From: CAYPIE01 sp964410665
GTDB lineage: Bacteria > Planctomycetota > Planctomycetia > Gemmatales > Gemmataceae
DNA length: 39,211 nt
Assembly (NCBI GenBank): GCA_964410665.1
Contig: CAYPIE010000056.1
Coordinates: 1-39,211, forward strand
Reading direction: 5' to 3'
The notes beneath the pieces were generated by a model that saw nothing but the letters and a program-made list of their open reading frames with translations, was not told the DNA's origin and searched no databases. The translations under genes were made by a program, and so were the position numbers. Position 1 is the stretch's first letter; each line of letters opens with the position of its first letter. This document shows, in pieces, positions 1 to 7,532 of the stretch.

Positions 1-83
1 TCTGCTTCTGCCGCAGCGCAAACGCATCTGTCGCTTGTTACCGCAATCGCCTCTGCCTTCCTTATCACGGAGAACGATCGGTC
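1..83. other. Leader region with a degenerate repeat element
   Basis: This short stretch before the first gene holds no coding sequence that I can support. It contains several TCTG/CTGCC-like steps, and the 19 bases at 40-58 reappear as an exact reverse complement at 39174-39192, inside the tandem repeat at the other end. It may be the edge of a dispersed repeat at which an assembly stopped. Confidence 0.4.
40..58. repeat. Inverted copy of the right-end repeat
   Basis: These 19 bases (starting ACCGCAATCG, ending TCTGCCT) are the exact reverse complement of 39174-39192. The match covers most of the 29-base tandem unit seen at the right end. A 19-base exact match at the two extreme ends of a 39 kb window is unlikely by chance. 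Confidence 0.6.
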
Positions 84-1172
84 ATGTTTGCCAGATTCAC
101 CATACTAACCGTGCTGTACACGGTGCTATTGACCGGACCATTGGCGGCCCAGCTAAGTGAGCAAGAAGTGGCGGATGGCTGGCTTTCGCTGCTGGATTTG
201 CCGAGCACCACTGGCTGGGAACTGCAGAGCGGTACGGTAAAAGAGTCCGATCAGGGTCTCACGCTCAAAGCAGCGGAAGGGCCCGTGGTGCTGATCAGTG
301 CCGCGCGATTTGGCGCTGGGGAGGTAGTGATCGACTATCGTGGCAGCTTTGAGTTGGATTTCCACGGCCGCCACGAATTGCCGGTGGAGTGTCAGCGTGG
401 CCGCATCGTGGTAGAGCCCGTCGATGGGCGTTTGCGCATCTTTTCGGAATTTCGCCAGCCTGGTAGTGTGGTCCGCGAAGAAACCCAGATCTACCGCCCC
501 CTTACTGGTCTGCGTCGTCAGGCGATCAAGCTCCGAGTACCCAAGGGTGGCACCGCGATCGTGCGGTCGCTGAAGTTCCGGCCAATCGGCATGAAGTCGT
601 TGTTCAATGGCCGCGATCTGACTGGCTGGCGAATCCACCCGGGCGAGCGGTACACCTCGCGATTCGAAGTCAGCCCACGGAAGACCCTGCGCGTGCTGGA
701 CGGCCCAGGCGACTTGCAGACCAAGAACCAATTTCAGGACTTTCTGTTTCAAGCAACCTGTCGTACGAATGGCAAGCACCTCAACAGCGGCATCTTCTTC
801 CGCTGCTTACCCGAGCAGTATCAGCAGGGGTATGAAGCCCAAATTCGCAATCAGTGGCAGGGAGATAATCGCTCCCGTCCGGTCGACTTTGGCACCGGTG
901 GTATCTATCGTCGACAGCCTGCGCGTAAAGTCGTCAGTAATGATCAGGAATGGTTCACACTGACCATTCTTGCTGATGGCAACCATTTGCTGACCTGGGT
1001 CAACGGTGTTTTGACCGCAGACTTCATCGACAACCGGCCAAAAGCCGACAACGCACGCAAGGGCACCAAGCTGGGCCCTGGATGTATCAGCATTCAGGGG
1101 CATGACCCGACGACCGATCTGGAGTTTCGTCAGCTGCGGGTGCAGGAATTGCCTCCCAAGGGAGACAAGTGA
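84..1172 (+). CDS. Secreted DUF1080 (3-keto-disaccharide hydrolase-like) protein
   Basis: The 362-residue product begins with a signal peptide (about residues 1-22, a Leu/Val-rich core ending in PLAAQ), so it is likely exported. Residues about 168-355 form a DUF1080 domain, recognised by the hallmark SLFNGRDLTGW followed by the conserved GIFFR and GYEAQI segments. DUF1080 domains are concanavalin-like beta-sandwiches, very abundant in planctomycetes and linked to carbohydrate binding or 3-keto-glycoside hydrolysis. Residues about 25-165 look like a second, weaker beta-rich region, so the protein may be a two-sandwich architecture. No strong Shine-Dalgarno sequence is visible, but the signal peptide fixes the start well. 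The gene converges on queC with only 2 bases between the stops. The exact substrate cannot be read from the sequence. Confidence 0.85.
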   Translation: MFARFTILTVLYTVLLTGPLAAQLSEQEVADGWLSLLDLPSTTGWELQSGTVKESDQGLTLKAAEGPVVLISAARFGAGEVVIDYRGSFELDFHGRHELPVECQRGRIVVEPVDGRLRIFSEFRQPGSVVREETQIYRPLTGLRRQAIKLRVPKGGTAIVRSLKFRPIGMKSLFNGRDLTGWRIHPGERYTSRFEVSPRKTLRVLDGPGDLQTKNQFQDFLFQATCRTNGKHLNSGIFFRCLPEQYQQGYEAQIRNQWQGDNRSRPVDFGTGGIYRRQPARKVVSNDQEWFTLTILADGNHLLTWVNGVLTADFIDNRPKADNARKGTKLGPGCISIQGHDPTTDLEFRQLRVQELPPKGDK

Positions 1173-1174
1173 GT

Positions 1175-1894
1175 TCAGCGGGAATGGGTCAAGGTATACG
1201 GCGTGGGATCGGGCACGCCGGCCTCGGCGAAGCCTTTTTGACGCAGTAGGCAAGCATCACAGCAGGCACAGGCCAGCCCTTCTGCGGTGGGATCGTAGCA
1301 GCTGGTGGTCATGGCGTAGTCGACGCCCAGTTGCACGCCCACACGGATAATCTCGGCCTTGGTGAGTTGGATCAGGGGAGCGTGGACACGGAAAGGGCTG
1401 GCGCCACTGACGCCGGCTTTGGTGCCCAGATTGGCCACCCGAGCAAATGCGTCTAGGAACTCTGGGCGGCAATCCGGATAACCCGAGTAATCCAAGATGT
1501 TGGCCCCGATAAACAGATCAAAAGCCTGCACTGTCTCGGCATAACCCAGAGCCAGAGCGAGAAGAATCGTGTTGCGGGCGGGCACATAGGTAACGGGGAT
1601 CCCTTGCCCCATCGCCTCAGCGTCCCGCTCCTTGGGCACGGCAATACTGTCCGTGAGTGCCGAGCCACCAATGGTGCGTAGATCCAGAGTCACCAGTTTA
1701 TGCTCAACACAGCCCAAGTGCTGGGCGACTCGGCGGGCGGACTCCAGTTCGATGCGGTGGCGCTGGCCATAATCCACACTCAGGGCATACACGGCAAAGC
1801 CTTGTTGGCGGGCCATGGCCCCGCTGGTGACACTATCGAGCCCACCACTCAGCAACAATACTGCCCGCGGTGCGGGGGTGGCGTCTCGGCTCAT
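1175..1894 (-). CDS. queC: 7-cyano-7-deazaguanine synthase QueC
   Basis: This 239-residue cytosolic enzyme converts 7-carboxy-7-deazaguanine, ammonia and ATP to preQ0, a queuosine precursor. The N-terminal PP-loop motif SGGLDS lies at about residues 16-21, followed by the YGQRHRIEL segment typical of QueC. Near the C-terminus a cysteine cluster (SCYDP, then CACCDACLLR) gives the zinc-binding pattern of the family. The extra Cys where other QueC proteins often have His is a small variation. The reading frame extends much further upstream, but that part lies over the neighbouring membrane gene. The start chosen here is the ATG at 1894, which overlaps that gene's stop as ATGA, so the two are probably translationally coupled. 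No other queuosine gene is present in the window. Confidence 0.95.
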   Translation of the reverse strand: MSRDATPAPRAVLLLSGGLDSVTSGAMARQQGFAVYALSVDYGQRHRIELESARRVAQHLGCVEHKLVTLDLRTIGGSALTDSIAVPKERDAEAMGQGIPVTYVPARNTILLALALGYAETVQAFDLFIGANILDYSGYPDCRPEFLDAFARVANLGTKAGVSGASPFRVHAPLIQLTKAEIIRVGVQLGVDYAMTTSCYDPTAEGLACACCDACLLRQKGFAEAGVPDPTPYTLTHSR

Positions 1895-2256
1895 AGCGGG
1901 CTTCCAGCGATCAAACGAGCATAGATAATGATGGCACCGCCAATGATGCTCAAGGTGCCAAGGATAATCGCAAACATGCCATAGCCCGCTCCAGTCAAGC
2001 GGTCCCCGGAATCTTCGATGATCTCGACGCCTCGCGAGCCGAGCCAGATCGCTAGCGCCCCAAGCCCAATGGGCACAAAGTAGGTCAGGCTGATAAACAC
2101 CGGACGCAACCAGGTTCTCCCATCCGCGTTGGCGTATTGATTGGCCGTACCGGTGAAATAGGCGCCGATGATCGAGAGGGTCACGGCCAACACAGCGACC
2201 CAAAAGGAGACGACCGCCATGGTGCCAGCTGGGCGGGGGGGTTGCGGATCAAGCAT
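1891..2256 (-). CDS. Small membrane protein upstream of queC
   Basis: The 121-residue product has three hydrophobic stretches, at about residues 13-37, 50-72 and 93-117, separated by short polar loops; the N-terminus is proline-rich. It is therefore probably a three-helix inner-membrane protein. I do not recognise a named family, though the layout resembles small DUF4190-type membrane proteins. A GAGG lies 4 bases before the ATG. Its stop overlaps the queC start by 4 bases (ATGA), so the two are likely expressed together. That context might suggest a role in handling a queuosine precursor, but no sequence feature supports transport directly. Confidence 0.75.
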   Translation of the reverse strand: MLDPQPPRPAGTMAVVSFWVAVLAVTLSIIGAYFTGTANQYANADGRTWLRPVFISLTYFVPIGLGALAIWLGSRGVEIIEDSGDRLTGAGYGMFAIILGTLSIIGGAIIIYARLIAGSPL

Positions 2257-2320
2257 GATGCCTCACTCACAGGCCAGATCAGGAAGCGTTCTTAAGGTCA
2301 GTGTAGCGGCGTACCGGGAC

Positions 2321-3496
2321 TTACACCATCTCGACCAACATGGCGACGGCGTTGCCGCCACCTAGGCACAGCGCAGCGACGCCCCGCTTGCCACCGCGTT
2401 GCTTCAGAGCATGCAGCAGGGTCACCAGCACCCGAGCCCCCGAACAGCCAATCGGATGGCCCATGGCAATCGCACCGCCGTGAACATTGATGCGCGTTTC
2501 ATCGAGCTCAAGTTCCTTGGCACAGCCCAGCATCTGGGCGGCAAAGGCTTCGTTGAGCTCAAACAAGTCGATGTCCGCCAGACGAAGACGCGTTTGCTCC
2601 AACAGCTTCCGAATGGCTGGCACCGGAGCCAGAAAGATCTCCTTGGGGGCTACGCCACTGGTGGTATAGCTGACCACCCGGGCAAGTGGTCGCAATCCAT
2701 GCTCTTGGACGGCTCGTTGCGAGGCGAGCAACAAGGCGGCAGCGCCGTCGCTCAGCTGAGACGCGTTGCCGGGGGTCACCGTGCCATCGGCCTGAAAGAC
2801 CGGCTTGAGACGCGCGAGGCTGTCCTGACTCGCCTCCGAACGAATCCCCTGATCCCGCTCAATCGTGCGGGCCTTGGCTCCCTCGCCTACGGAGACCGGG
2901 ACGACTTCCCCGTCAAAATGACCCGCCTGCCAAGCGGCTGCGGCTCGTTGATGACTTTGCGCGGCAAAACGGTCCTGGTCGGCCCGGGACACCTGGCATC
3001 GCTTGGCCACATGTTCGGCGGCATCCCCCATCATCCATTGTTCCATGGCACACCACAGCCCATCCTGGATGATCGAATCGATCACCTGGCCATGGCCATA
3101 CCGCAAACCCGTGCGGGCTTTGGGCAGCAGATAAGGGGCATGACTCATGCTCTCCATCCCGCCAGCGATCACGATCTGATTGTCCCCAGCGATAATCGCC
3201 TGGGCGGCCAGCATGGCCGCCTTCAACCCTGAGCCACACACCTTGTTGACGGTGAATGCAGCGATGGAATCGGGCAAGCCGGCATGCAGTGCGGCTTGCC
3301 GAGCGGGGTTCTGCCCCACACCGGCCTGGAGAACATTCCCCACAATGACCTCGTCGATTTGCCCGGAAGAGACGGCCGTCCGTTGCAGCAGAGCCTCGAT
3401 CACCACCGCTCCAAGGCGCGGGGCATTGAGCTCGGCCAGGTCGCCTTGGAACTTGCCGATGGGAGTGCGCACTCCGTCAATGAGGAAGGCATCCAT
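2321..3496 (-). CDS. Acetyl-CoA acetyltransferase (thiolase)
   Basis: The 391-residue product is a full-length thiolase II, which condenses two acetyl-CoA molecules to acetoacetyl-CoA or performs the reverse cleavage. All catalytic parts are visible: the nucleophilic Cys87 in NKVCGSGLKA, His347 in AMGHPIGCSG and Cys377 in CLGGGNA, close to the positions in characterised biosynthetic thiolases. The reading frame extends 26 codons upstream with a hydrophobic stretch, but an AGGAG at 3503-3507 lies 6 bases before the ATG at 3496, and MDAFLIDGVRTPIGKF is the usual thiolase N-terminus, so the shorter form is chosen. No beta-oxidation or polyhydroxyalkanoate partner is nearby, so the direction of the reaction in the cell is uncertain. 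Confidence 0.93.
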   Translation of the reverse strand: MDAFLIDGVRTPIGKFQGDLAELNAPRLGAVVIEALLQRTAVSSGQIDEVIVGNVLQAGVGQNPARQAALHAGLPDSIAAFTVNKVCGSGLKAAMLAAQAIIAGDNQIVIAGGMESMSHAPYLLPKARTGLRYGHGQVIDSIIQDGLWCAMEQWMMGDAAEHVAKRCQVSRADQDRFAAQSHQRAAAAWQAGHFDGEVVPVSVGEGAKARTIERDQGIRSEASQDSLARLKPVFQADGTVTPGNASQLSDGAAALLLASQRAVQEHGLRPLARVVSYTTSGVAPKEIFLAPVPAIRKLLEQTRLRLADIDLFELNEAFAAQMLGCAKELELDETRINVHGGAIAMGHPIGCSGARVLVTLLHALKQRGGKRGVAALCLGGGNAVAMLVEMV

Positions 3497-3642
3497 GAAT
3501 GGCTCCTGTGCAGATCTTGCGGAGAAGGCAGTCGCTACCGGGATGAAGAGGAGCACCAGCGGGCGAGGCATCATCCGTTCTGCGCCGCTCCGGGTGATCA
3601 GCTATATTGTAGATTCTAGCGGAACCTGCGTACAGCACGATC

Positions 3643-3657
3643 GCCGGTTTCACCGGC
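3643..3657. other. Short perfect hairpin between thiolase and DUF1990 genes
   Basis: GCCGGT and ACCGGC form a 6-base-pair stem with a 3-base loop, in the gap between two minus-strand genes and just past the DUF1990 stop. It could end the DUF1990 transcript, but no T-run follows, so the role is uncertain. Confidence 0.3.
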
Positions 3658-3681
3658 AGCAAGGAAGTCGCAGATGGCGGT

Positions 3682-4275
3682 TCAGGAAGGGGTTTGGACG
3701 ACGTTTCCCTGCACGGCCTGAACCATCGACTGCAGCGAAAGTCGTGCAAAGCGTCGCTGTTGCCACCGGGTGAGGGGATAGGCCAAGCGGGTCAGCCAGT
3801 AGTGTGGCCGAGAGAAAGCATCGAGCCGATACCACACCGAGCCATCCGCGCATTGTTCAATGAGGAAACGTTCTTCCCCCTGCTCCACATGGGCCGGCAA
3901 GGTGCCATAGGCAAAGCCAAAGCGTGGCCACGGGCTGGTGGTGTGAATGGTGTAGACGATTCTGCAAGCATTCAGCCACCACACACCAAAGACGTGAGCA
4001 ACCAGGACAACCGTGGTTCCTGCAGTAATCGGGGCATCGGCGGGATCAATACGTGTCCACGGACGCGGGAACATGGACCACTGCCGCATGGCCATTGCCG
4101 CGGCGGTAAAGCAGGCATTCCCTTGGCCCAGGCAAATGGCATTCGCATCTACATCAAAATGCTCAGGGGGGGCATCCTGGGTTGCCCCGACAGCGAGATA
4201 CGAAAAGGGCAGTTTTGCCTGTTGCTGACGAAACTTCTCAAGTTGGACGGCTGTCGGAGGAGAAAACTGCCACAT
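3682..4275 (-). CDS. DUF1990 family protein
   Basis: The 197-residue product matches the DUF1990 family along its whole length. The recognisable landmarks, in order, are YLAVGATQ, FDVDAN, LGQG, RQWSMFPRPW, HVFGVWWLNACRIVY, RFGFAYGTLPAHVEQGEERF, and the C-terminal SRPHYWLTRLAYPLTRWQQRRFAR. No enzymatic role is established for the family; its fold is thought to resemble START/lipocalin-like ligand binders, which I cannot verify here. No signal peptide or membrane helix is visible. The start is uncertain: an in-frame TTG at 4296 would add seven residues, and neither start has a well-spaced Shine-Dalgarno sequence. The ATG at 4275 is preferred. Confidence 0.8.
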   Translation of the reverse strand: MWQFSPPTAVQLEKFRQQQAKLPFSYLAVGATQDAPPEHFDVDANAICLGQGNACFTAAAMAMRQWSMFPRPWTRIDPADAPITAGTTVVLVAHVFGVWWLNACRIVYTIHTTSPWPRFGFAYGTLPAHVEQGEERFLIEQCADGSVWYRLDAFSRPHYWLTRLAYPLTRWQQRRFARLSLQSMVQAVQGNVVQTPS

Positions 4276-4400
4276 GAGCGAAGCTGAAGCTCCCAAGCGG
4301 AATACCGGAGGCTAGCCACCGCTTCTCCTGGAAGAGACTCGCTCCGGTGGGGGAGCGGTGTGGATGGATGAGCGGTGGATCGTCCAGGTCTGAAAAAAAC

Positions 4401-5069
4401 TCAGTTGAGACTGAAATCGGGAGGGAAAGGACGCGTGGTCCTGGGCTTGAGGATCTCAATCAGCTGACGCGTTCGTTCTTCCACATGCGGCGTTTCCAGC
4501 AGGGCCTGCTTGCGCTCGAGAGGCAGCGGAAGCATGAAACTCAGAACGTCGCACAAATCCCCTAGACAAATGGAACTGTCAAACATTTCAGCAATGTGAG
4601 TATGTACGTCGGGGAGATGTTCCAAGCGTGGCAAGACCGCGCTGGCCAGCTGGTTTTGCAGATGACGCTGCATGGCTAAGTTGCAACTGATGTGATTGTC
4701 GAGAACCTCGGCACGTGCTTGACGGTAGAGTTTGTCCGTAGAAAGTTCTTCCAAGACCCGGATCCGTTTGAGCCCCTTCAGCAGCAAGTTGTAGCGGCCG
4801 TCCGGAAGCTCCTGATAGTCCGTAATCCGGCCCAAACAAGCGACTGGTTCAATGGCTGGAGCTCCATCATAGTCTTGGTCCCAGCCAGGCTTGAGTAAGA
4901 CCAACGATAGCAGCAGATCATCCTCGATAGCATCGGCCATCATGTCCCGATAACGCTGCTCAAAGACGTGCAGCGGTTGCAAGGCGTTTGGGAAAAACAC
5001 CAAACTGGGCAGGGGAAACAGCCGTGTGGTTCCCTGAAAACGCATCAGCGCGTTCTGATCTTCATTCAT
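4401..5069 (-). CDS. LON substrate-binding domain protein
   Basis: The 222-residue product contains only the N-terminal LON domain (PF02190), without the AAA+ ATPase or protease parts of Lon. The family signature is clear: LFPLPSLVFFPNALQPLHVFEQRYRDM near the start, then LGRITDYQELPDGRYNLLLKGLKR. Such stand-alone LON proteins are common in bacteria and their function is poorly known; substrate or partner binding is the usual guess. The reading frame extends far upstream, but the ATG at 5069 is chosen because the extension is covered by the DUF309 gene and the LON fold begins about 12 residues after this ATG. The start overlaps the DUF309 stop by 8 bases, so the pair is likely coupled. Confidence 0.88.
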   Translation of the reverse strand: MNEDQNALMRFQGTTRLFPLPSLVFFPNALQPLHVFEQRYRDMMADAIEDDLLLSLVLLKPGWDQDYDGAPAIEPVACLGRITDYQELPDGRYNLLLKGLKRIRVLEELSTDKLYRQARAEVLDNHISCNLAMQRHLQNQLASAVLPRLEHLPDVHTHIAEMFDSSICLGDLCDVLSFMLPLPLERKQALLETPHVEERTRQLIEILKPRTTRPFPPDFSLN

Positions 5070-5499
5070 CGATATTACGCTCTGGAACCATTGGGTACGG
5101 TTGCTCCAAGGGCCACTGTTCCGGCGATGGCTGCAAGGTAATTTGGGGAAGAGCCGGTCGTGCAGGGATTGACTTGGGAGTCTGCGAATGATCAGGCTCC
5201 ACGAGTATTTCATACAGCCAAGCTTCAATGGATTGCCAAAAGCGGGGAACATCTAGACCTAGGTGAGTGGGAGCATACGACTCCATGTACGCACGTCCCG
5301 AATAAAATAAACGGCGAGCCCCGCGTGCGTTGGATCTATTCCATTGGTAGATCGCCACCGCAGCCTGAATCAACCCTTGGTAAAACCGACGCTCTTGGGA
5401 TGGACAGTCGCGCCACACTTCTTCCCAGACCTCATGCGCGGCAAAATAATCGGCACGGTTGAACAGGACCACCCCTTGCAGGTAGCGTGGATCATACAT
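5062..5499 (-). CDS. DUF309 family protein
   Basis: The 145-residue product has the DUF309 signature HEVWEEVWRDC near residue 22, followed by FYQGLIQAAVAIYQW and a helical second half. The family is a small all-helical cytosolic bundle, and its conserved His/Glu/Trp residues suggest a binding or catalytic pocket; no activity is established. Two in-frame ATGs lie close together: the one at 5505 touches a GAGGAG directly, while the one at 5499 is 6 bases from it (5506-5511), so 5499 is chosen. The stop overlaps the LON-domain gene. The divergent neighbour is the GspF-like gene 93 bases away. A proline-rich tail of about 35 residues follows the conserved core. Confidence 0.85.
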   Translation of the reverse strand: MYDPRYLQGVVLFNRADYFAAHEVWEEVWRDCPSQERRFYQGLIQAAVAIYQWNRSNARGARRLFYSGRAYMESYAPTHLGLDVPRFWQSIEAWLYEILVEPDHSQTPKSIPARPALPQITLQPSPEQWPLEQPYPMVPERNIDE

Positions 5500-5592
5500 C
5501 GCCATCTCCTCAAGCGATTGGGTTGTTGACCATACCAGTCCTCAATGCTGGCCAGGCCATCGGTTCGAGGCAGAGCTCCGGGAGCGGATCGT

Positions 5593-6630
5593 ATGTTATT
5601 TCGGACTCAACACTCCCTAACATCCCTGGTCGCTTGGTGCCGTTCACTACGCGTCATGTTGGATGCGGGTTTATCGTTGCAACAGACCTTTGCCCAACAA
5701 GGGAGCAAAGGACCCGTGGAGCTTCGCCCGGTTGCGAGCCGAGTGGCCGAACGCCTGGCTCAAGGCGAAAGCCTCGAGGATGCCTTGGAACCTGAACGCG
5801 AGGGCTTTCCAGAACTGTTCCTGGATCTGGTGGCCATCGGCGAGCAAACCGGTCATCTCGCCGAGATTTTCCAAGAACTAGAACATTACTATGAGTATCA
5901 AGTCCGCATCCGCAAACAGTTTTTTGCGGAGATCGCCTGGCCGGTGTTTCAGCTGGTCGCGGCGATTTTCGTGATTGCCTTGCTCATTTTTATCCTCGGC
6001 TATATTGCCCAGGTTAACAATACCGAGCCGATGGATGCCACGGGTCTGGGTCTCGCCGGAGCCGAGGGAGCGATCACTTTTTTACTCGGGGTGGGGTTCA
6101 TTTTCGCGGCCGTCTTCTTGCTATATCGTTTTTTAAGCCGCAAAGTCCGCTACTGGGCGGAGGTTGAGGCCTTCTTGCTCAAGTTACCGGCGATTGGACC
6201 GTGTTTGGATGCACTCGCGATGCAGCGTTTCTGCGTAGCCTTGCAGATGACCATGGAGGTAGGGGTGTCGACCCCTGCGGCGGCACGGCGCAGCCTGCAC
6301 GCGACCGGAAATGCGGCGTTTACCCGGAATACCTCGAAGGCTGTCGCGGCGTTACGAAAGGGCAATGATCTGCACACCGCCTTGAAACGTTGTGGAGTGT
6401 TTACCGAGGAATTTCTGCAGACTTTGGAAGTCGCCGAGGAAACCGGCCAAGTTCCCGAGGTGATGGCCCGCAAGGCGGGGCATTATCGGGAAGAGGCGTC
6501 GCGACGACTGTCCGCACTAAGTCGGGTCGCCAGCTTTGGCGTCTGGCTGATCGTCGCCATTTTGATCATCATCCAAATTTTCCGTCTGTGGAGTGTCTAC
6601 TTCGGAGCCCTAGGTCAGTTTGCCGGCTAG
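5593..6630 (+). CDS. Type II secretion/type IV pilus inner-membrane protein, GspF/PilC family
   Basis: The 345-residue product is an inner-membrane platform protein of the GspF/PilC type, which in type II secretion and type IV pilus machines contacts the assembly ATPase. Two T2SSF domains are seen: about residues 10-135 (LDAGLSLQQTF, AIGEQTGHLAEIFQELEHYYE) and about 205-325 (MTMEVGVSTPAAARRS, VAEETGQVPEVMARKAGHYREEA). Three hydrophobic helices lie at about 122-143, 162-183 and 312-335. An in-frame upstream start exists at 5545, but GGGAG 8 bases before the ATG at 5593 and the family start at MLFRTQHSL favour the shorter form. No ATPase, secretin or pseudopilin gene is nearby, so it is an orphan here and its machine must be encoded elsewhere if it has one. 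Confidence 0.9.
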   Translation: MLFRTQHSLTSLVAWCRSLRVMLDAGLSLQQTFAQQGSKGPVELRPVASRVAERLAQGESLEDALEPEREGFPELFLDLVAIGEQTGHLAEIFQELEHYYEYQVRIRKQFFAEIAWPVFQLVAAIFVIALLIFILGYIAQVNNTEPMDATGLGLAGAEGAITFLLGVGFIFAAVFLLYRFLSRKVRYWAEVEAFLLKLPAIGPCLDALAMQRFCVALQMTMEVGVSTPAAARRSLHATGNAAFTRNTSKAVAALRKGNDLHTALKRCGVFTEEFLQTLEVAEETGQVPEVMARKAGHYREEASRRLSALSRVASFGVWLIVAILIIIQIFRLWSVYFGALGQFAG

Positions 6631-6648
6631 GTTGTCACTCGGCTTACG

Positions 6649-6676
6649 TTGTTCCGAGCGTAAACTTGGGTACAAT
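6649..6676 (+). promoter_or_regulatory. Possible sigma-70-type promoter for the YbjN-domain gene
   Basis: TTGTTC at 6649-6654 and TACAAT at 6671-6676 are separated by 16 bases and lie about 118 bases before the chosen start of the next gene. The spacing and the near-consensus -10 box support a promoter. Planctomycete promoter consensus sequences are poorly known, so confidence is low. Confidence 0.35.
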
Positions 6677-6793
6677 CAATTATTGAGAATTTTCCTGACA
6701 CCCGTTCTTTGCATATGGCCGGGTGTACACTTATCGTCTCGCGATTCGAGGCGAATGGCATTCCCATTGATGCATCCGTTTGAGGCCTCACCC

Positions 6794-7375
6794 ATGGCAG
6801 GCATTTTCTCCGCGTTGATTGACTATATGGAAGCCGAGAGCTGGCGTTACGAAATCATCGAGGGGGAGACGGTCCTGCGTTTTCATGTAAAGACCCATGC
6901 CGGCCGCTTGCTGTGCTATGCCGAGGTTCAGGAAGACAAGGATTGGTTATTGTTCTACTCCTATCTTCCGGTCAACACACCCGAGGCCAAACTAACTGAG
7001 GTTGCGGAGTTCATTACCCGAGCGAACCGTGGCATGCGGATTGGGAATTTTGAGCTGGATTTTGATGATGGCGAGGTCCGCTACAAAACCAGTATTGATG
7101 TGGAGGGGGGGGAGCTTACGTCCAAGATGATTGATAATTTGCTGCAGTCCAATCTGTCGACGATGGATCGCTATTTTAATGGACTCATGGAATTGATCTA
7201 CGGCGACAAGTCTCCCGCTGAGTTGGTCAATAGCATTGAACGACCCGGGGCAGACTCAGAAATGATGGACCTCGATGACATCGATGATGATGACGATGAC
7301 GATGATATCGATCCTTCCTCAGGCGTCCATGACGATGAGGATGAAGACTATCACGGTGGTCCTCGCTTTTCGTGA
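6794..7375 (+). CDS. YbjN-domain protein with an acidic tail
   Basis: The 193-residue product carries a YbjN-type domain at about residues 1-135 (FSALIDYMEAESWRYE, then LLCYAEVQEDKDWLLFYSYLP, then ITRANRGMRIGNFELDFDDGEVRYKTSIDVEG). This fold is related to type III secretion chaperones and is usually thought to bind partner proteins; the exact role is unknown. The C-terminal 45 residues are extremely acidic, with a run of eight consecutive Asp residues inside a mostly Asp/Glu stretch, so this tail is probably disordered. Upstream in-frame ATGs at 6755 and 6770 are possible, but GAGG 8 bases before 6794 and the match of MAGIFSALIDYME to family N-termini favour this start. The gene appears monocistronic, with a hairpin after the stop. 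Confidence 0.82.
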   Translation: MAGIFSALIDYMEAESWRYEIIEGETVLRFHVKTHAGRLLCYAEVQEDKDWLLFYSYLPVNTPEAKLTEVAEFITRANRGMRIGNFELDFDDGEVRYKTSIDVEGGELTSKMIDNLLQSNLSTMDRYFNGLMELIYGDKSPAELVNSIERPGADSEMMDLDDIDDDDDDDDIDPSSGVHDDEDEDYHGGPRFS

Positions 7376-7454
7376 CGGTCTTTCGGCGGAGGCGAATCTG
7401 CGTTCCCTCTGCAGCCGTTTCCGTTTCGCAATTCAACTCGATGGCCGCGTTGGT

Positions 7455-7479
7455 ACGCTCAGCTCCTGGAGCTGAGCGT
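7455..7479. terminator. Bidirectional terminator-like hairpin
   Basis: ACGCTCAGCTC (7455-7465) and GAGCTGAGCGT (7469-7479) form a perfect 11-base-pair stem with a 3-base loop. It lies between the convergent stops of the YbjN-domain gene (7375) and the oxidoreductase (7533), where a shared terminator is expected. Only a weak T-rich stretch follows (TTGTTTG), so it is not a textbook intrinsic terminator. Confidence 0.6.
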
Positions 7480-7532
7480 TCACCATGATTGTTTGTGAGC
7501 GAGACGGCGAGGTACCAGCGAGTGTTTAAGTC

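Noticed and set aside
1175..2203. A 342-residue QueC with an N-terminal extension
   Set aside because: The extension is an out-of-frame reading of the membrane protein gene; the ATGA overlap and family length support 239 residues.
2399..3232. 277-codon open frame on the + strand inside the thiolase gene
   Set aside because: It lies fully antisense to a thiolase with intact catalytic motifs, and its own translation shows no family motif.
7284..7311. Microsatellite of GAT/GAC triplets
   Set aside because: It is the coding sequence for the Asp run at the end of the YbjN-domain protein, with mixed GAT and GAC codons.
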